From an uncultured Oscillospiraceae bacterium (GTDB lineage Bacteria > Bacillota > Clostridia > Oscillospirales > Oscillospiraceae): 64,000 nt of DNA. Where the stretch lies: contig CAKTMF010000004.1 of the NCBI GenBank assembly GCA_934573855.1, forward strand, positions 1-64,000, read 5' to 3'. The position numbers and the translations under genes were made by a program. Below are positions 16,091 through 25,117 of this stretch, one piece after another; within the stretch, counting starts at the first letter, position 1, and each line of letters starts with the position of its first letter. The notes beneath the pieces are model-generated. The model ran no database searches, was not told the DNA's origin, and saw nothing but the letters and a program-made list of their open reading frames with translations.

Positions 16091-17353
16091 CTACCCCTTT
16101 TTGATCGTGATGGATACAGTATATTCGCCGACGGGGTCGACCTCTGTGGCGCCGTCGATATATATCTTGACCGTCGCGAGTACGGAGCCTGTCGTCTCGT
16201 TATAGTCGCGCAGATCAGCCACGGCGCGGATGTTTTCGTTCTTTATCTGGTTAAGCACCTCCGCCGTGCCGCGAAGCTTGACGTCAAGGCTCTCGGTGAC
16301 TATCTGCGCGGTGTAGCCGTCGGTAACGTTTATGAAGGAAATGTTGCTGACCTTGAACATTCGCGTCTCAAGGCCGATGATCTCGACCGTCACCTTTGCC
16401 TCGGTAACGCCGGAGAGATTTTTGAGGTCGTTGTCGATGGGTATAGTATACGTCTCGGTATAGGTCGATTCAAAGCTGAGAAGATTGATGGTGTCAAGGA
16501 CTATCTTGTTCATGCCGGAGAGTATCGCCGAGTCTCCGGCGAGAGTGATGGTCTCAGGCGAGACGGTTATCTTGACATTATTCTCGTTTGCCGCCGCACC
16601 GTATACGGGGTTGACGGTGAGAAGGACCTCCTTGACCTCAAGGAGCGGCATGGTCGCGATGACGGTGTCCGTGGAGGTGGTTATCCCCTTTGTCGAGCAT
16701 TCGACGCCGTCGGCGCTCATGAGGGTATAGCCCGTCTCCACCTGATAGGTGCTGTCAAGCTCCTTCTCGTTTTCGCCGAAGGAGACCCACGCGTAGGAAA
16801 CGTTTTTAAGATATGCTTCCGGCCCGGTGAGCGTGATAGTGGCAGGCTCAAACTCCGGCGACTCGCCCGTATAGCCCTCGGCAAGGTCGCCGTCGAAGCT
16901 GCCGCGCACCTGAACGGATTTGGTGATATTCTCCGAGACCATGAAATTCACGACCTCCGGGTACTTGCCCGTCTCGCGGATGTTGGTCGTGTCGATCCCG
17001 GTGGGGTAAACTATCGTATACTGCTGGGAGGTATAGGCGGCCTGTGAAAGCTTGCTCACGTCGATCTCGGCAACGAGGTCAGACGCGCTGAGCGAGGCCA
17101 CTATCCTGCGCGGCCCGATTATCTCGACCGTGACGGTACTCGTGTCTACATCCGTGACGACCATGTTCTTGTTGCTGCGCAGAACGTCCTCTCCAACCAG
17201 CTCGACGCGGACGCCGCGGATGGTGTTTTTGTATTCGTCGCTCTCGACGCTGGTGATATACACCCATATCGCGAGCGAGGCAAGAAGCGAAACGATCAGC
17301 CAGAACGTCTTGCTGTCATATATTCTTCTCATCAGACTTGTCTTCTTCATCAT
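16091..17353 (-). CDS. cdaR: CdaA regulatory protein CdaR (YbbR repeats)
   Basis: A 420-residue protein with one N-terminal transmembrane anchor (FWLIVSLLASLAIWVYI, about 18-34) followed by tandem extracytoplasmic YbbR repeats. CdaR binds and modulates the diadenylate cyclase CdaA. It overlaps the 3' end of cdaA by 38 bases and is translated from its own AAGGTGA site. An ATG seven codons inside is an alternative start. Confidence 0.93.
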   Translation of the reverse strand: MMKKTSLMRRIYDSKTFWLIVSLLASLAIWVYITSVESDEYKNTIRGVRVELVGEDVLRSNKNMVVTDVDTSTVTVEIIGPRRIVASLSASDLVAEIDVSKLSQAAYTSQQYTIVYPTGIDTTNIRETGKYPEVVNFMVSENITKSVQVRGSFDGDLAEGYTGESPEFEPATITLTGPEAYLKNVSYAWVSFGENEKELDSTYQVETGYTLMSADGVECSTKGITTSTDTVIATMPLLEVKEVLLTVNPVYGAAANENNVKITVSPETITLAGDSAILSGMNKIVLDTINLLSFESTYTETYTIPIDNDLKNLSGVTEAKVTVEIIGLETRMFKVSNISFINVTDGYTAQIVTESLDVKLRGTAEVLNQIKNENIRAVADLRDYNETTGSVLATVKIYIDGATEVDPVGEYTVSITIKKG

Positions 17354-18200
17354 TTTTCACCTTGAAAAAATTCTTAATGAAAGTGAACAGGCCGCGCTTC
17401 GACTGGCTGTCGTCCTCGTGGATAAGCTCGGAACGGAGTATCTTGTCCAGCGTAGCGGGAGAAAGATGACGCTTGAGCATGCCCTCCATGGCGACGGACG
17501 CCGCGCCGGTCTCCTCGGAGACTATCACGACGACAGCGTCAGACTGCTCACTCAAACCTATGCCCGCTCTGTGGCGCATGCCGAGGTCCTTGCTGAGGTT
17601 CTTATTCTGGGTGAGGGGCAGGACGCAGCCCGCCGCGGCGATCCTTCCGTCGCGTATAACGACCGCACCGTCGTGCAGCGGCGCCTTGTTGAAGAAAAGG
17701 TTCTTGAGCAGCTCCGCCGTTGTGTTGGAGTCGATTATGGTGCCGGTGCTCATGATGTCGTTGAGCTTTACATTGCGCTCGAAGATTATAAGAGCACCGG
17801 TCCTTGAATCCGACATATCGGAACAGGCAAGCACGGTCTGCGCGATAGCCGTGTCCATCTCGTTGGATGCCGCCTGACGGCCGGAGGTGAAGTTGCTGCC
17901 CATTCTCTCAAGCACGCGCCTCAGCTCCGGCTGGAAGAGGATGAGTATCGCGATAAGCCCCAGCTCGACCGCCTTGCGCAGCAGGTAGTTTATCATTTTC
18001 AAATTAAAAATGTAAGATATCCACAGCACGATCAGCAGCACCGCAAGGCCCTTTGCGAGGTTGTACGAGTTGGTCTTGCGAACGAACCATATGGCCTTAT
18101 ACAGCAGATACGCGACAATAACGATGTCGATGATATCCGCAATGCCGATCGTCATCATATAATTTACAGAACGCTCAAGCGCCGTGCTTATCGTTTCCAT
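17316..18200 (-). CDS. cdaA: Membrane diadenylate cyclase CdaA
   Basis: A 294-residue enzyme that makes c-di-AMP from two ATP. Seen: three hydrophobic helices in the first 100 residues, then a DisA_N catalytic domain with DGAVVIRDG (DGA motif, about 180) and GMRHRAGIGLSE (RHR motif, about 213). A lysine-rich tail follows. It heads the probable superoperon: a consensus-like promoter lies 60-90 bases upstream and GAGGAAC precedes the ATG. Confidence 0.96.
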   Translation of the reverse strand: METISTALERSVNYMMTIGIADIIDIVIVAYLLYKAIWFVRKTNSYNLAKGLAVLLIVLWISYIFNLKMINYLLRKAVELGLIAILILFQPELRRVLERMGSNFTSGRQAASNEMDTAIAQTVLACSDMSDSRTGALIIFERNVKLNDIMSTGTIIDSNTTAELLKNLFFNKAPLHDGAVVIRDGRIAAAGCVLPLTQNKNLSKDLGMRHRAGIGLSEQSDAVVVIVSEETGAASVAMEGMLKRHLSPATLDKILRSELIHEDDSQSKRGLFTFIKNFFKVKNDEEDKSDEKNI

Positions 18201-18258
18201 CAGCTGTTCCTCATGATATCTTCTTGCGAAGACAACCGTCCTTTTGTTTTATCGATGT

Positions 18259-18287
18259 ATTATAATACAAAACCGGGAAAAACGCAA
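18259..18287 (-). promoter_or_regulatory. Promoter of cdaA and the downstream superoperon
   Basis: The minus strand reads TTGCGT, 17 bases, then a perfect TATAAT (plus-strand 18282-18287 and 18259-18264). It faces cdaA. Confidence 0.7.
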
Positions 18288-18386
18288 TTGGAATTAAGAA
18301 TGTTTAAAATTAATTTCCGCATGTCGAAAAGTTTTTTTGAGCATTCCGGCGTGCATTTCCCCTTCGTTCCGTTCTGCGGACCGGTC

Positions 18387-19517
18387 CTACGGCTTTTTTG
18401 CAAGCCCGGCGTTTATTTCTTTTATTTCGCCGCACGCCGCGAGGACCTGCTCCTCGGTCACGAAGGGCGAAAAGCTCAGTCTCACCGTGCCGGTCTTCAG
18501 CGTTCCAGCGGACTCGTGAGCCGTCGGGGCGCAGTGCAGCCCGCTGCGGACGCATATGCCCCGCGAGTAAAGCTCCTCCGCCATCGTCTCGCAGTCCGTG
18601 ACGCGGCTCCGTATCGACAGCACTCCCGTCTGCGTTCCCTCCGCGCCGGTGAAAAGCTCGGTATATCTGTCGTCCGAAAGCTCTCTGGCCGCGATGTCGA
18701 GGAGGTTTTTCTCCTTTGCGGCGATATTGTGCGTTCCGACGGCGCGCACATATTTTATCCCCGCGCACAGTCCCGCTATACCGCAGACGTTGTGAGTCCC
18801 CGCCTCGAGCCTGTCGGGGAGATATTCGGGCATGAGCTGCAGGAGGCTGTCGGAGCCGGAGCCTCCGTGCAGGAGCGGCATGCCGGCCTCCCCGCACAGT
18901 AGTATCCCCGTCCCCTGCGGCCCCATCAGCCCCTTGTGTCCCGGCATGGCCGCGAAGGCCGCGTGCAGCCGTGCAAAATCAAGCTCCAGTATCCCCGCGG
19001 CCTGCGAGGCGTCTACTATGAGCGGCACTCCGCTGCGCACGCACTCCTCCGCAATCTCATATATCGGGAGGATGAAGCCGAAAACGTTTGAAACATAGGT
19101 GCAGACGACAAGGTCGCTCTCCGGGATGTGCCTCCTGAAATCATCGAGTACCGCGTCCCTGTCAAAAAGCTTCCGGCCCGCGACGGTGATCCTTGCTTTG
19201 GCCGCGTGGAGCGGCCGGGTCACGGAGTTGTGTTCAAAGCCCGAGACAAGCACCCGGCTCCCGTCCTTCACGAACGAGCTTATCGCGATGTTCAGGCCAT
19301 GAGTCGCGTTGGAGGTGAACACGACCTTTTCCTCGTCATCGACATCGAAGAGCGCGGCGGCCTCGCTGCGGCAGGCAAAGACCGTCTCCGCCGCGTGTAC
19401 CGCGCTCTCATAGCCGCCTCTGCCAGGGCTTGACATGGTGCGCAGGGCGTTGACCACCGCGTTTTCAACGGAGACGGGCTTTATTAGCGTAGTAGCCGCG
19501 CTGTCAAGATATATCAC
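18387..19517 (-). CDS. Cysteine desulfurase-like class V aminotransferase
   Basis: A 376-residue PLP enzyme that would take sulfur (or selenium) from cysteine (selenocysteine). Seen: start MIYLDSAATT, PLP-aspartate in VDASQAAG, PLP-lysine in PGHKGLMGPQG, and a catalytic Cys in RSGLHCAP. It begins with GTG overlapping the stop of the DUF3343 gene. This pairing fits the subfamily often found next to DUF3343 and, in some genomes, to selenium genes. No IscU/SufU scaffold is adjacent. Confidence 0.9.
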   Translation of the reverse strand: MIYLDSAATTLIKPVSVENAVVNALRTMSSPGRGGYESAVHAAETVFACRSEAAALFDVDDEEKVVFTSNATHGLNIAISSFVKDGSRVLVSGFEHNSVTRPLHAAKARITVAGRKLFDRDAVLDDFRRHIPESDLVVCTYVSNVFGFILPIYEIAEECVRSGVPLIVDASQAAGILELDFARLHAAFAAMPGHKGLMGPQGTGILLCGEAGMPLLHGGSGSDSLLQLMPEYLPDRLEAGTHNVCGIAGLCAGIKYVRAVGTHNIAAKEKNLLDIAARELSDDRYTELFTGAEGTQTGVLSIRSRVTDCETMAEELYSRGICVRSGLHCAPTAHESAGTLKTGTVRLSFSPFVTEEQVLAACGEIKEINAGLAKKP

Positions 19518-19765
19518 GGCGCTACCTCCGTATACTTCCCGTCCGCGTCTCTTTCGTATATTTTCCCGCTGATAAGGCCGCTCCTTCTGAGTATCCCCAC
19601 TGCCGCTTCCATATCCCGTCGGAGGCTCACGGCGTAGCTGCAGCCCTTGCCGCTGAGCTCGCCGGGCGCTTTTACGACGCTTCCGAAAATACCGCTGCGT
19701 TCAAGCAGCTTCACGCTTTTCTGGGCATTCGTCAGTGAGCGGCACATTATAAGGTATTGCTTCAT
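19514..19765 (-). CDS. DUF3343 putative Se/S carrier-like protein
   Basis: An 83-residue protein beginning MKQYLIMCRSLTNAQKS. The family pattern is an N-terminal fold reading through sequence coordinates (RSLTNAQK) and a later invariant Cys, here GKGCSYAVSL. It is proposed to carry sulfur or selenium for the partner desulfurase; that is inference from family context. GGGAG precedes the ATG, and GTGA couples it to the next gene. Confidence 0.82.
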   Translation of the reverse strand: MKQYLIMCRSLTNAQKSVKLLERSGIFGSVVKAPGELSGKGCSYAVSLRRDMEAAVGILRRSGLISGKIYERDADGKYTEVAP

Positions 19766-19805
19766 GGTTTACTCCCATCCGCCGCCGCTGCGGCTGTGAT
19801 ATGGA

Positions 19806-19845
19806 AAAGCTCCCCGGGCATGCTCTGCCCGGGGAGTATTTTTTC
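19806..19845 (-). terminator. Terminator after ispF
   Basis: CTCCCCGGGCA and TGCCCGGGGAG form a perfect 11-bp stem. T-rich sequence flanks both sides (CTTTTCC in the minus direction, TATTTTTTC in the plus), so it can act both ways. Confidence 0.75.
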
Positions 19846-19906
19846 ATTTCCCGCTCTGCATTGCTGCACTACATATTATGCACTGCGGCGCTTCGCGGTT
19901 CTGTAT

Positions 19907-20380
19907 TTACTTTTTCTCGATTAGCGCGACGGCATGCGCGGAAATGCCCAGCCCCTCGCCGGTAAAGCCAAGCCTCTCCTCCGTCGTGGCCTTGACGCTG
20001 ACGCAGTCGCTGTCTATGCCCATCACGGACGCGAGCCGCTCGCGCATTGCTTCGATATACGGCGCGAGCTTCGGGCGCTGGGCAATGACGGTACAGTCAA
20101 CGTTTGATACGGCGTACCCCCGTCCGGCTATAACCTCGCAGACCTTTGAGAGAAGCTCCATGCTGTCCGCGCAGAGATACGCGTCGTCACTGTCGGGAAA
20201 AAGCTTTCCTATATCGCCCATCGCGGCGGCGCCGAGGAGCGCGTCCATGAGCGCGTGTGCAAGTACGTCGGCATCCGAGTGGCCTAAAAGGCCCTTCTCA
20301 TACGGTATCGCTACCCCGCCGAGTATCAGCGCGCGGCCCTCGGTCAGCCGGTGAACGTCATACCCGTGTCCTATCCTCAA
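19907..20380 (-). CDS. ispF: 2-C-methyl-D-erythritol 2,4-cyclodiphosphate synthase
   Basis: A 157-residue trimeric zinc enzyme of the MEP isoprenoid pathway. The start RIGHGYDVHRL carries the metal Asp and His, and GHSDADVLAHALMDAL gives the third ligand region. I chose TTG at 20380, which has GAGGTGA in front and yields the usual family N-terminus; a GTG three codons upstream is possible. It overlaps the end of ispD, the enzyme two steps earlier in the pathway. Confidence 0.95.
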   Translation of the reverse strand: MRIGHGYDVHRLTEGRALILGGVAIPYEKGLLGHSDADVLAHALMDALLGAAAMGDIGKLFPDSDDAYLCADSMELLSKVCEVIAGRGYAVSNVDCTVIAQRPKLAPYIEAMRERLASVMGIDSDCVSVKATTEERLGFTGEGLGISAHAVALIEKK

Positions 20381-21104
20381 GGTAATCACCTCTGTCCTTG
20401 AGTATCGCGGCGGCGATCAGCGCGTCCCGCGGGGTCGTGAGCTTTATATTGTCCTCGTCCCCGGCGACGGCATAGGTCTTTACGCCCATGCAGGCGACGG
20501 CCGCGCAGTCGTCGGTATAGGTCAGGCCCTTCTTTGCCGCGTTGGAGAGCGCTCCCTTGATGATGACGGCGTCAAATACCTGCGGCGTCTGGACGCGGAC
20601 GGTGTTCGTCCTGTCGACGGTCGCGGCGATGAAGTTATCGTCATCGACTATCTTGAGCGTATCCGTGCTTGCGATCACGGGGACGGCGGCGAGGTGTTCC
20701 TTCGCGGCGCTGACGGTACGGGAGATAAGCTCCTGACTTACGAGCGGACGCGCGCCGTCGTGTATGGCGATGAGCTTCGCGGAGGCCTTGACCTCGCTGA
20801 CTCCGGCAAGGGCCGACTCCGTGCGGGTCGCACCGCCGCCGATGACCTTGCTCACCTTGTCCATGCCGTAGTTATGGCAGAGGTCAGCGATCTCCTCGAC
20901 CTTTTCCATGCGCGTGACTACGATAATCTCGTCCACCGAGGGAGAATCCTGGAAGGCTGCGAGCGTATGCGCAAGGACCGGCATCGCGCCGAGGTTCATC
21001 ATTACCTTATCCTCGCCCATTCTCTCCGCGCTGCCGGCCGCAAGGATGACGGCGGAGCAGACCGGCGGCTCCTGTTTTTTCCTGAAAGCGCTGAGTATAT
21101 TCAT
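20358..21104 (-). CDS. ispD: 2-C-methyl-D-erythritol 4-phosphate cytidylyltransferase
   Basis: A 248-residue enzyme that makes CDP-methylerythritol. Seen: the nucleotidyl-transfer loop AVILAAGSAERMGEDK (about 18-33), IAIHDGARPLVS and the C-terminal AGDEDNIKLTTPRDA, all standard. ATG at 21104 has GGAGAGG upstream. A GTG two codons earlier is an alternative. It lies upstream of and overlaps ispF. Confidence 0.95.
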   Translation of the reverse strand: MNILSAFRKKQEPPVCSAVILAAGSAERMGEDKVMMNLGAMPVLAHTLAAFQDSPSVDEIIVVTRMEKVEEIADLCHNYGMDKVSKVIGGGATRTESALAGVSEVKASAKLIAIHDGARPLVSQELISRTVSAAKEHLAAVPVIASTDTLKIVDDDNFIAATVDRTNTVRVQTPQVFDAVIIKGALSNAAKKGLTYTDDCAAVACMGVKTYAVAGDEDNIKLTTPRDALIAAAILKDRGDYLEDRTRV

Positions 21105-21140
21105 ATACACCTCTCCTTTGGCAAAATAAGCGGTGCCGTT

Positions 21141-22178
21141 TTAGCCCTTGAGCTGTCTCTTGCGGTAGAAGTTCATCATGCCGTCCTGCATTTCGTCAAG
21201 GTGCATGAGCATTTTGCCCGCGCCGTAGGACGCGCAGGAGATGGCGTCGTCAACGACCGCCGTGCGTATGCCGGTGCTGCGCTCAATAAGGCGGTCAATA
21301 CCGTAGATGAGGCTGCCGCCGCCGGACATGATTATGCCGTTCTTGTCGAGGTCTCCGACGAGCTGGGGCGGTGTGCGCTCGAGAACGTTGTGGATAGCCT
21401 CGAGTATGCTGTTCATCGGCTCGACAAACGCCTCGATAAGCTCGGTGGAGGTAATGCTCACGGTCTTGGGCAGGCCGTTGGCGAGGTTGCGTCCCTTTAC
21501 CTCCTCGACGCCCATGTCCGGGCGCTGGATGACGCAGCCTATGCTGCGCTTAAGCTCCTCCGCGGCGCTCAGACCGATGAGCATATTGTGCTTCTTGCGG
21601 ATATATTTGACGATGGCCTCGTCAAAGCTCGTGCCGGCGATCTTTATGGACTCGCACTCGACGACGCCTCCGACCGAAATGATGGCCACCTCGGTAGTTC
21701 CGCCGCCGATGTCGATGACCATGTGTCCGTCGGCCTTGGAGATATCGACGCCCGCGCCGAGTGCCGTGGCGACGGCGGTCTCGAGAAGGTAGACTTTTCT
21801 CGCGCCGGCCTCGATGGCGGCGTCGATCATTGCCCTTTCCTCAACGCCGGAAATGCTGCTGGGTACGCAGGCAAGGATACAGGGCTTGAAAAGGCTGAGC
21901 GACGTTACGCGGCTGACAAGCTCGCGGAGCATTTGTGCGGTCATCTCATAGTCGGAAATAACGCCCGCGCTGATGGGGCGGATGGCAACGATATTCGCGG
22001 GGGTACGGCCCATCATCTTCTGGGCGTCCTGTCCGACCTTGAGTATCTTTCCGCTGAACTTGTCAACGGCGACGACGGTCGGCTCGCGGGAGACGATACC
22101 CTTGCCCTGCTCGAAAAGCAGAGTGGAGGAGGTCCCCATATCAATCGCTATATCTCTCTCAAAAAGGAGCATCTGCAT
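21141..22178 (-). CDS. MreB/Mbl-family rod-shape actin homologue
   Basis: A 345-residue bacterial actin that organises side-wall peptidoglycan synthesis under the membrane. Seen: an N-terminal hydrophobic MQMLLFE, phosphate-1 loop IDMGTSSTLLFEQGKGIV, phosphate-2 VIDIGGGTTEVAII and the adenosine motif MSGGGSLIYGIDRLI. The first loop has TSST where MreB usually has TANT. ATG at 22178 has GAGGTG upstream. mreC and mreD are absent, and the neighbours are comF and ispD, so this may be an additional paralogue rather than the main mreB. Confidence 0.9.
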   Translation of the reverse strand: MQMLLFERDIAIDMGTSSTLLFEQGKGIVSREPTVVAVDKFSGKILKVGQDAQKMMGRTPANIVAIRPISAGVISDYEMTAQMLRELVSRVTSLSLFKPCILACVPSSISGVEERAMIDAAIEAGARKVYLLETAVATALGAGVDISKADGHMVIDIGGGTTEVAIISVGGVVECESIKIAGTSFDEAIVKYIRKKHNMLIGLSAAEELKRSIGCVIQRPDMGVEEVKGRNLANGLPKTVSITSTELIEAFVEPMNSILEAIHNVLERTPPQLVGDLDKNGIIMSGGGSLIYGIDRLIERSTGIRTAVVDDAISCASYGAGKMLMHLDEMQDGMMNFYRKRQLKG

Positions 22179-22205
22179 TTGCTTCACCTCATATTAATAA
22201 TCGCA

Positions 22206-22856
22206 TTAGTCGCAGCCTCTGGCCACGGCGGCGGCCTGTACGTCCGCACAGCCGTGTTCCGTGAGTACCCGCGCGCATTCCGAGAGCGTAGAACCCGTAG
22301 TGACGATATCGTCCACGAGCAATATACGCTTCTCGGCTATCTCGTCCGTATTCACCGCGGAGTAAACTCCGGATACGTTCGCCCTGCGCTTTTCGGCGGA
22401 GCCGGTACCCGACTGTGCCGGGTTATGGCGCGTCTTCTTCAGCAGACGTACACACCTTATGCCGGTGAGCCGCGAGAGCGCGTCCGCGATAAGCCTCGCC
22501 TGATCGTATCCGCGGGAGCGAAAGCGCTTCGCGCTCAGCGGCACCCATGTGATAATATCGCAGGAAATTCCGTTTTCGTCAATACATTTTGCAATAAACT
22601 CCGCATAAATCTGCGAATACACGCTCAGTCCGCCGAATTTATAGCGCAGAAGAGACTCCCTGACGCGGCCCTTGTAGTAAAACGGCGCGACGCAGCGGGA
22701 GATATTTCTGAGCTTACGCCCGTGTGACTCGGCCGTCGTATACGGCAGGGTCCTGAGGCAGTCGGGACAGACGCCCTCGCCCCTCGCCGTGAGCCTGCGG
22801 CAGAACGGACATTTCGGCGGAAAAAGCAGGTCAAGAGCAGCGTCGACAAGTCCCAT
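22206..22856 (-). CDS. comF: ComF family phosphoribosyltransferase-like protein
   Basis: A 216-residue protein with an N-terminal zinc ribbon (CPFCRRL and CPDC) and a C-terminal PRTase domain with RILLVDDIVTTGSTLSECA, the PRPP-binding loop. ComFC is needed for DNA uptake in competent bacteria; in others the role is unclear. The start ATG overlaps the recD2 stop as TGATG, so translation is coupled to that helicase. No other competence genes are in the window. Confidence 0.9.
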   Translation of the reverse strand: MGLVDAALDLLFPPKCPFCRRLTARGEGVCPDCLRTLPYTTAESHGRKLRNISRCVAPFYYKGRVRESLLRYKFGGLSVYSQIYAEFIAKCIDENGISCDIITWVPLSAKRFRSRGYDQARLIADALSRLTGIRCVRLLKKTRHNPAQSGTGSAEKRRANVSGVYSAVNTDEIAEKRILLVDDIVTTGSTLSECARVLTEHGCADVQAAAVARGCD

Positions 22857-25078
22857 CACTGCACACCGCAAAGCTTCCTGAGCCTGACGCGCAGCGCGGT
22901 ATACCTGTTCGTCCGGCGGTAATTGTCTATCATCTGGTAGGCGGTCTGATCGTCGCCGACAAGGATAAGAAGCTCCTTTGCCCGCGTGATGGCCGTATAC
23001 AGCACGTCACGGGTCATGAGCATGGGCGAGGAGCTGCTCAGAGCGAGAATGACAGCCCTGTACTCGCTGCCCTGAGACTTATGTACGGTCATGGCCCACG
23101 CATGCTCAAGCTCCATGAGCGACTCGAAGCCATAAGCGGCCAAGCGTCCGTCAAAATCCACAGTGAGCGTTTCAGCATCCATGTCTATAGATCTCACGGT
23201 GCCGATGTCGCCGTTATAAATGCCGCTGCCCGCCGATCTTCCGTCCGCGCTGTACCACATTATATCATAGTTATTGCGGATCTGCATTACCCGGTCGCCC
23301 TCGCGGAAGATGTAATCGCCGAAGACCTTCTCCTTTTTGTCGGCGCGCTGGGGATTGAGCGCCTCCTGAAGCACGCGGTTGAGGTTCTTCGTCCCCATCT
23401 CACCGCGTCTTGTGGGAGTAAGCACCTGGATATCAGCCGGAGGTATCTTCATTTTACCGGGGAGCCTCACGGCGCAAAGCTCGGTGATGGTCTCGACTGA
23501 GCTTGCGGCCTGAAGGCGGCGGAGACGGAAAAAGTCACCGGTATTTTCCGAGAAGTTCGGGTGTTCGCCCCGGTTTATCATGTGCGCGTTGCGCACGATA
23601 CGGCTGTCCTCGTTCTGGCGGAATATCTCCGTGAGACGGACGGTCGGCACGACCTGGCTCCTTATGACGGCGGAGAAAACATTTCCCGGTCCGACGGATG
23701 GGAGCTGGTCCGCGTCGCCGACCATGATGAGGCGGGCGTCGGCAGGCATGGCTCGCAGGAGCGCCGCCATCAGTACGATATCGACCATCGACGCCTCGTC
23801 GAGTATCACCGCGCCGCACTCGAGCGGGTCGTCCTCGTTTTTATTGAATATCACACGATCCCCGTCATCGTCGAACTTAGCCTCAAGGAGCCGGTGTACC
23901 GTCACGGCCTCGCAGCCGGACAGGTCGCTCATGCGCTTCGCGGCGCGGCCGGTCGGCGCGGTCAGCAGCGTTTTGAGTCCCATGTTCTCAAAAAGTGCGA
24001 TGATGGCGCGTATCGACGTGGTCTTGCCAGTGCCGGGGCCGCCGGTGATGACGGTGAGCTGATTATTGAGCGCAAGCTCGAGTGTCTGGCGCTGGAGCGG
24101 CGCGTATTTTATCTTCTGCTGCTTTTCGAGACGCGCGATGACGGCGTCCGTATCGGCGCTCGCGCGCACGGTGCTCCCGCACATCGCCGCAAGGCGCTCC
24201 GCCGCGGCGGTCTCGGCCTCGTACAGCTCCGGGAGGTAGCATGCCCTGCACCCGGCTATTTCCTCAAACATGAGCCGTCCCGACTCGATAAGCCCGTCAA
24301 TGCTGCGCTCGGCCTCCTCGATCTCTACGCCGATAAGCTCCGCCGTTATCGCGGAGAGCTTTTCGCGCGGGATGAAGCAGTGTCCGTTGCCGGAGTTGTG
24401 GAGAAGCTCGAACAGCACGGCCGCGTCGATACGGTTGAGACTGTTTCCCTCCATGCCCATTTCAAGGGCGAGCCTGTCCGCCTCGGCAAAGCTCCCGCCG
24501 ATATGCGTCGTCGCGATGAGATAGGGATTATCACGCACGAGTTCAAGCGCCTTGTCGCCGTAGAATTTATAAAGGCGCATCGCAAGGATGGGCCGGATAC
24601 CGAAGGAGCAGACAAATTCCATGAGCCTGCGCATGCCGGTCTGGCGGCGGAAGCTCTTGCTCATCTGCTCGGCCCTGGCGGCGCTTATGCCCTTTATCTC
24701 CGTGAGCTTTTCCGGCTCGGATTCAAGTATCTCAAGAGACCTGTCGCCAAACTTCCCGACGATGAGCGACGCCGTAGCGGGGCCTACGCCCTTGATGGTC
24801 CCGCCGGAGAGATATGCGTATATCGCCGGCGCGGAGGTGGGTATCATGCGCTGGGCGAACTCCGCCTTGAACTGGCGGCCGTGGGTATTGTGAGTCATCC
24901 AGCTGCCGCTGACGATCATGGATTCGCCCGGAGATGCATACGGGAACGTTCCGACGACCGTGACGTTCTCATCATTCGAGTCCGTCAGGCGAAGCACGGT
25001 ATAGCCGTTCTCCTCGTTTTTATAGATAACAGAGCTTACGGTGCCGGATATCTCTAAAAGCTCATTCTCCTGATCCAT
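22856..25078 (-). CDS. recD2: RecD2-type SF1B DNA helicase
   Basis: A 740-residue 5'-3' helicase of the RecBC-independent RecD2 class. Order: N-terminal OB-like domain (ISGTVSSVIYKNEENGYTV), helix-hairpin-helix region (GVGPATASLIVGKFG, IKGISAARAEQM), Walker A TGGPGTGKTTS (about 345), Walker B VILDEASMVD, and a C-terminal SH3-bearing 2B domain with AMTVHKSQGSEY. GGAGATGA precedes the ATG. It lies 39 bases downstream of uvrA. Confidence 0.95.
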   Translation of the reverse strand: MDQENELLEISGTVSSVIYKNEENGYTVLRLTDSNDENVTVVGTFPYASPGESMIVSGSWMTHNTHGRQFKAEFAQRMIPTSAPAIYAYLSGGTIKGVGPATASLIVGKFGDRSLEILESEPEKLTEIKGISAARAEQMSKSFRRQTGMRRLMEFVCSFGIRPILAMRLYKFYGDKALELVRDNPYLIATTHIGGSFAEADRLALEMGMEGNSLNRIDAAVLFELLHNSGNGHCFIPREKLSAITAELIGVEIEEAERSIDGLIESGRLMFEEIAGCRACYLPELYEAETAAAERLAAMCGSTVRASADTDAVIARLEKQQKIKYAPLQRQTLELALNNQLTVITGGPGTGKTTSIRAIIALFENMGLKTLLTAPTGRAAKRMSDLSGCEAVTVHRLLEAKFDDDGDRVIFNKNEDDPLECGAVILDEASMVDIVLMAALLRAMPADARLIMVGDADQLPSVGPGNVFSAVIRSQVVPTVRLTEIFRQNEDSRIVRNAHMINRGEHPNFSENTGDFFRLRRLQAASSVETITELCAVRLPGKMKIPPADIQVLTPTRRGEMGTKNLNRVLQEALNPQRADKKEKVFGDYIFREGDRVMQIRNNYDIMWYSADGRSAGSGIYNGDIGTVRSIDMDAETLTVDFDGRLAAYGFESLMELEHAWAMTVHKSQGSEYRAVILALSSSSPMLMTRDVLYTAITRAKELLILVGDDQTAYQMIDNYRRTNRYTALRVRLRKLCGVQ

Positions 25079-25117
25079 TCGGTATCATCTCCGTTCGTCG
25101 TTGATCGTGTGGTCGCA

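Noticed and set aside
20694..22727. 677-codon plus-strand frame opposite ispD, the MreB-like gene and comF
   Set aside because: Long only because of codon bias on the other strand; no motifs and no ribosome binding site.
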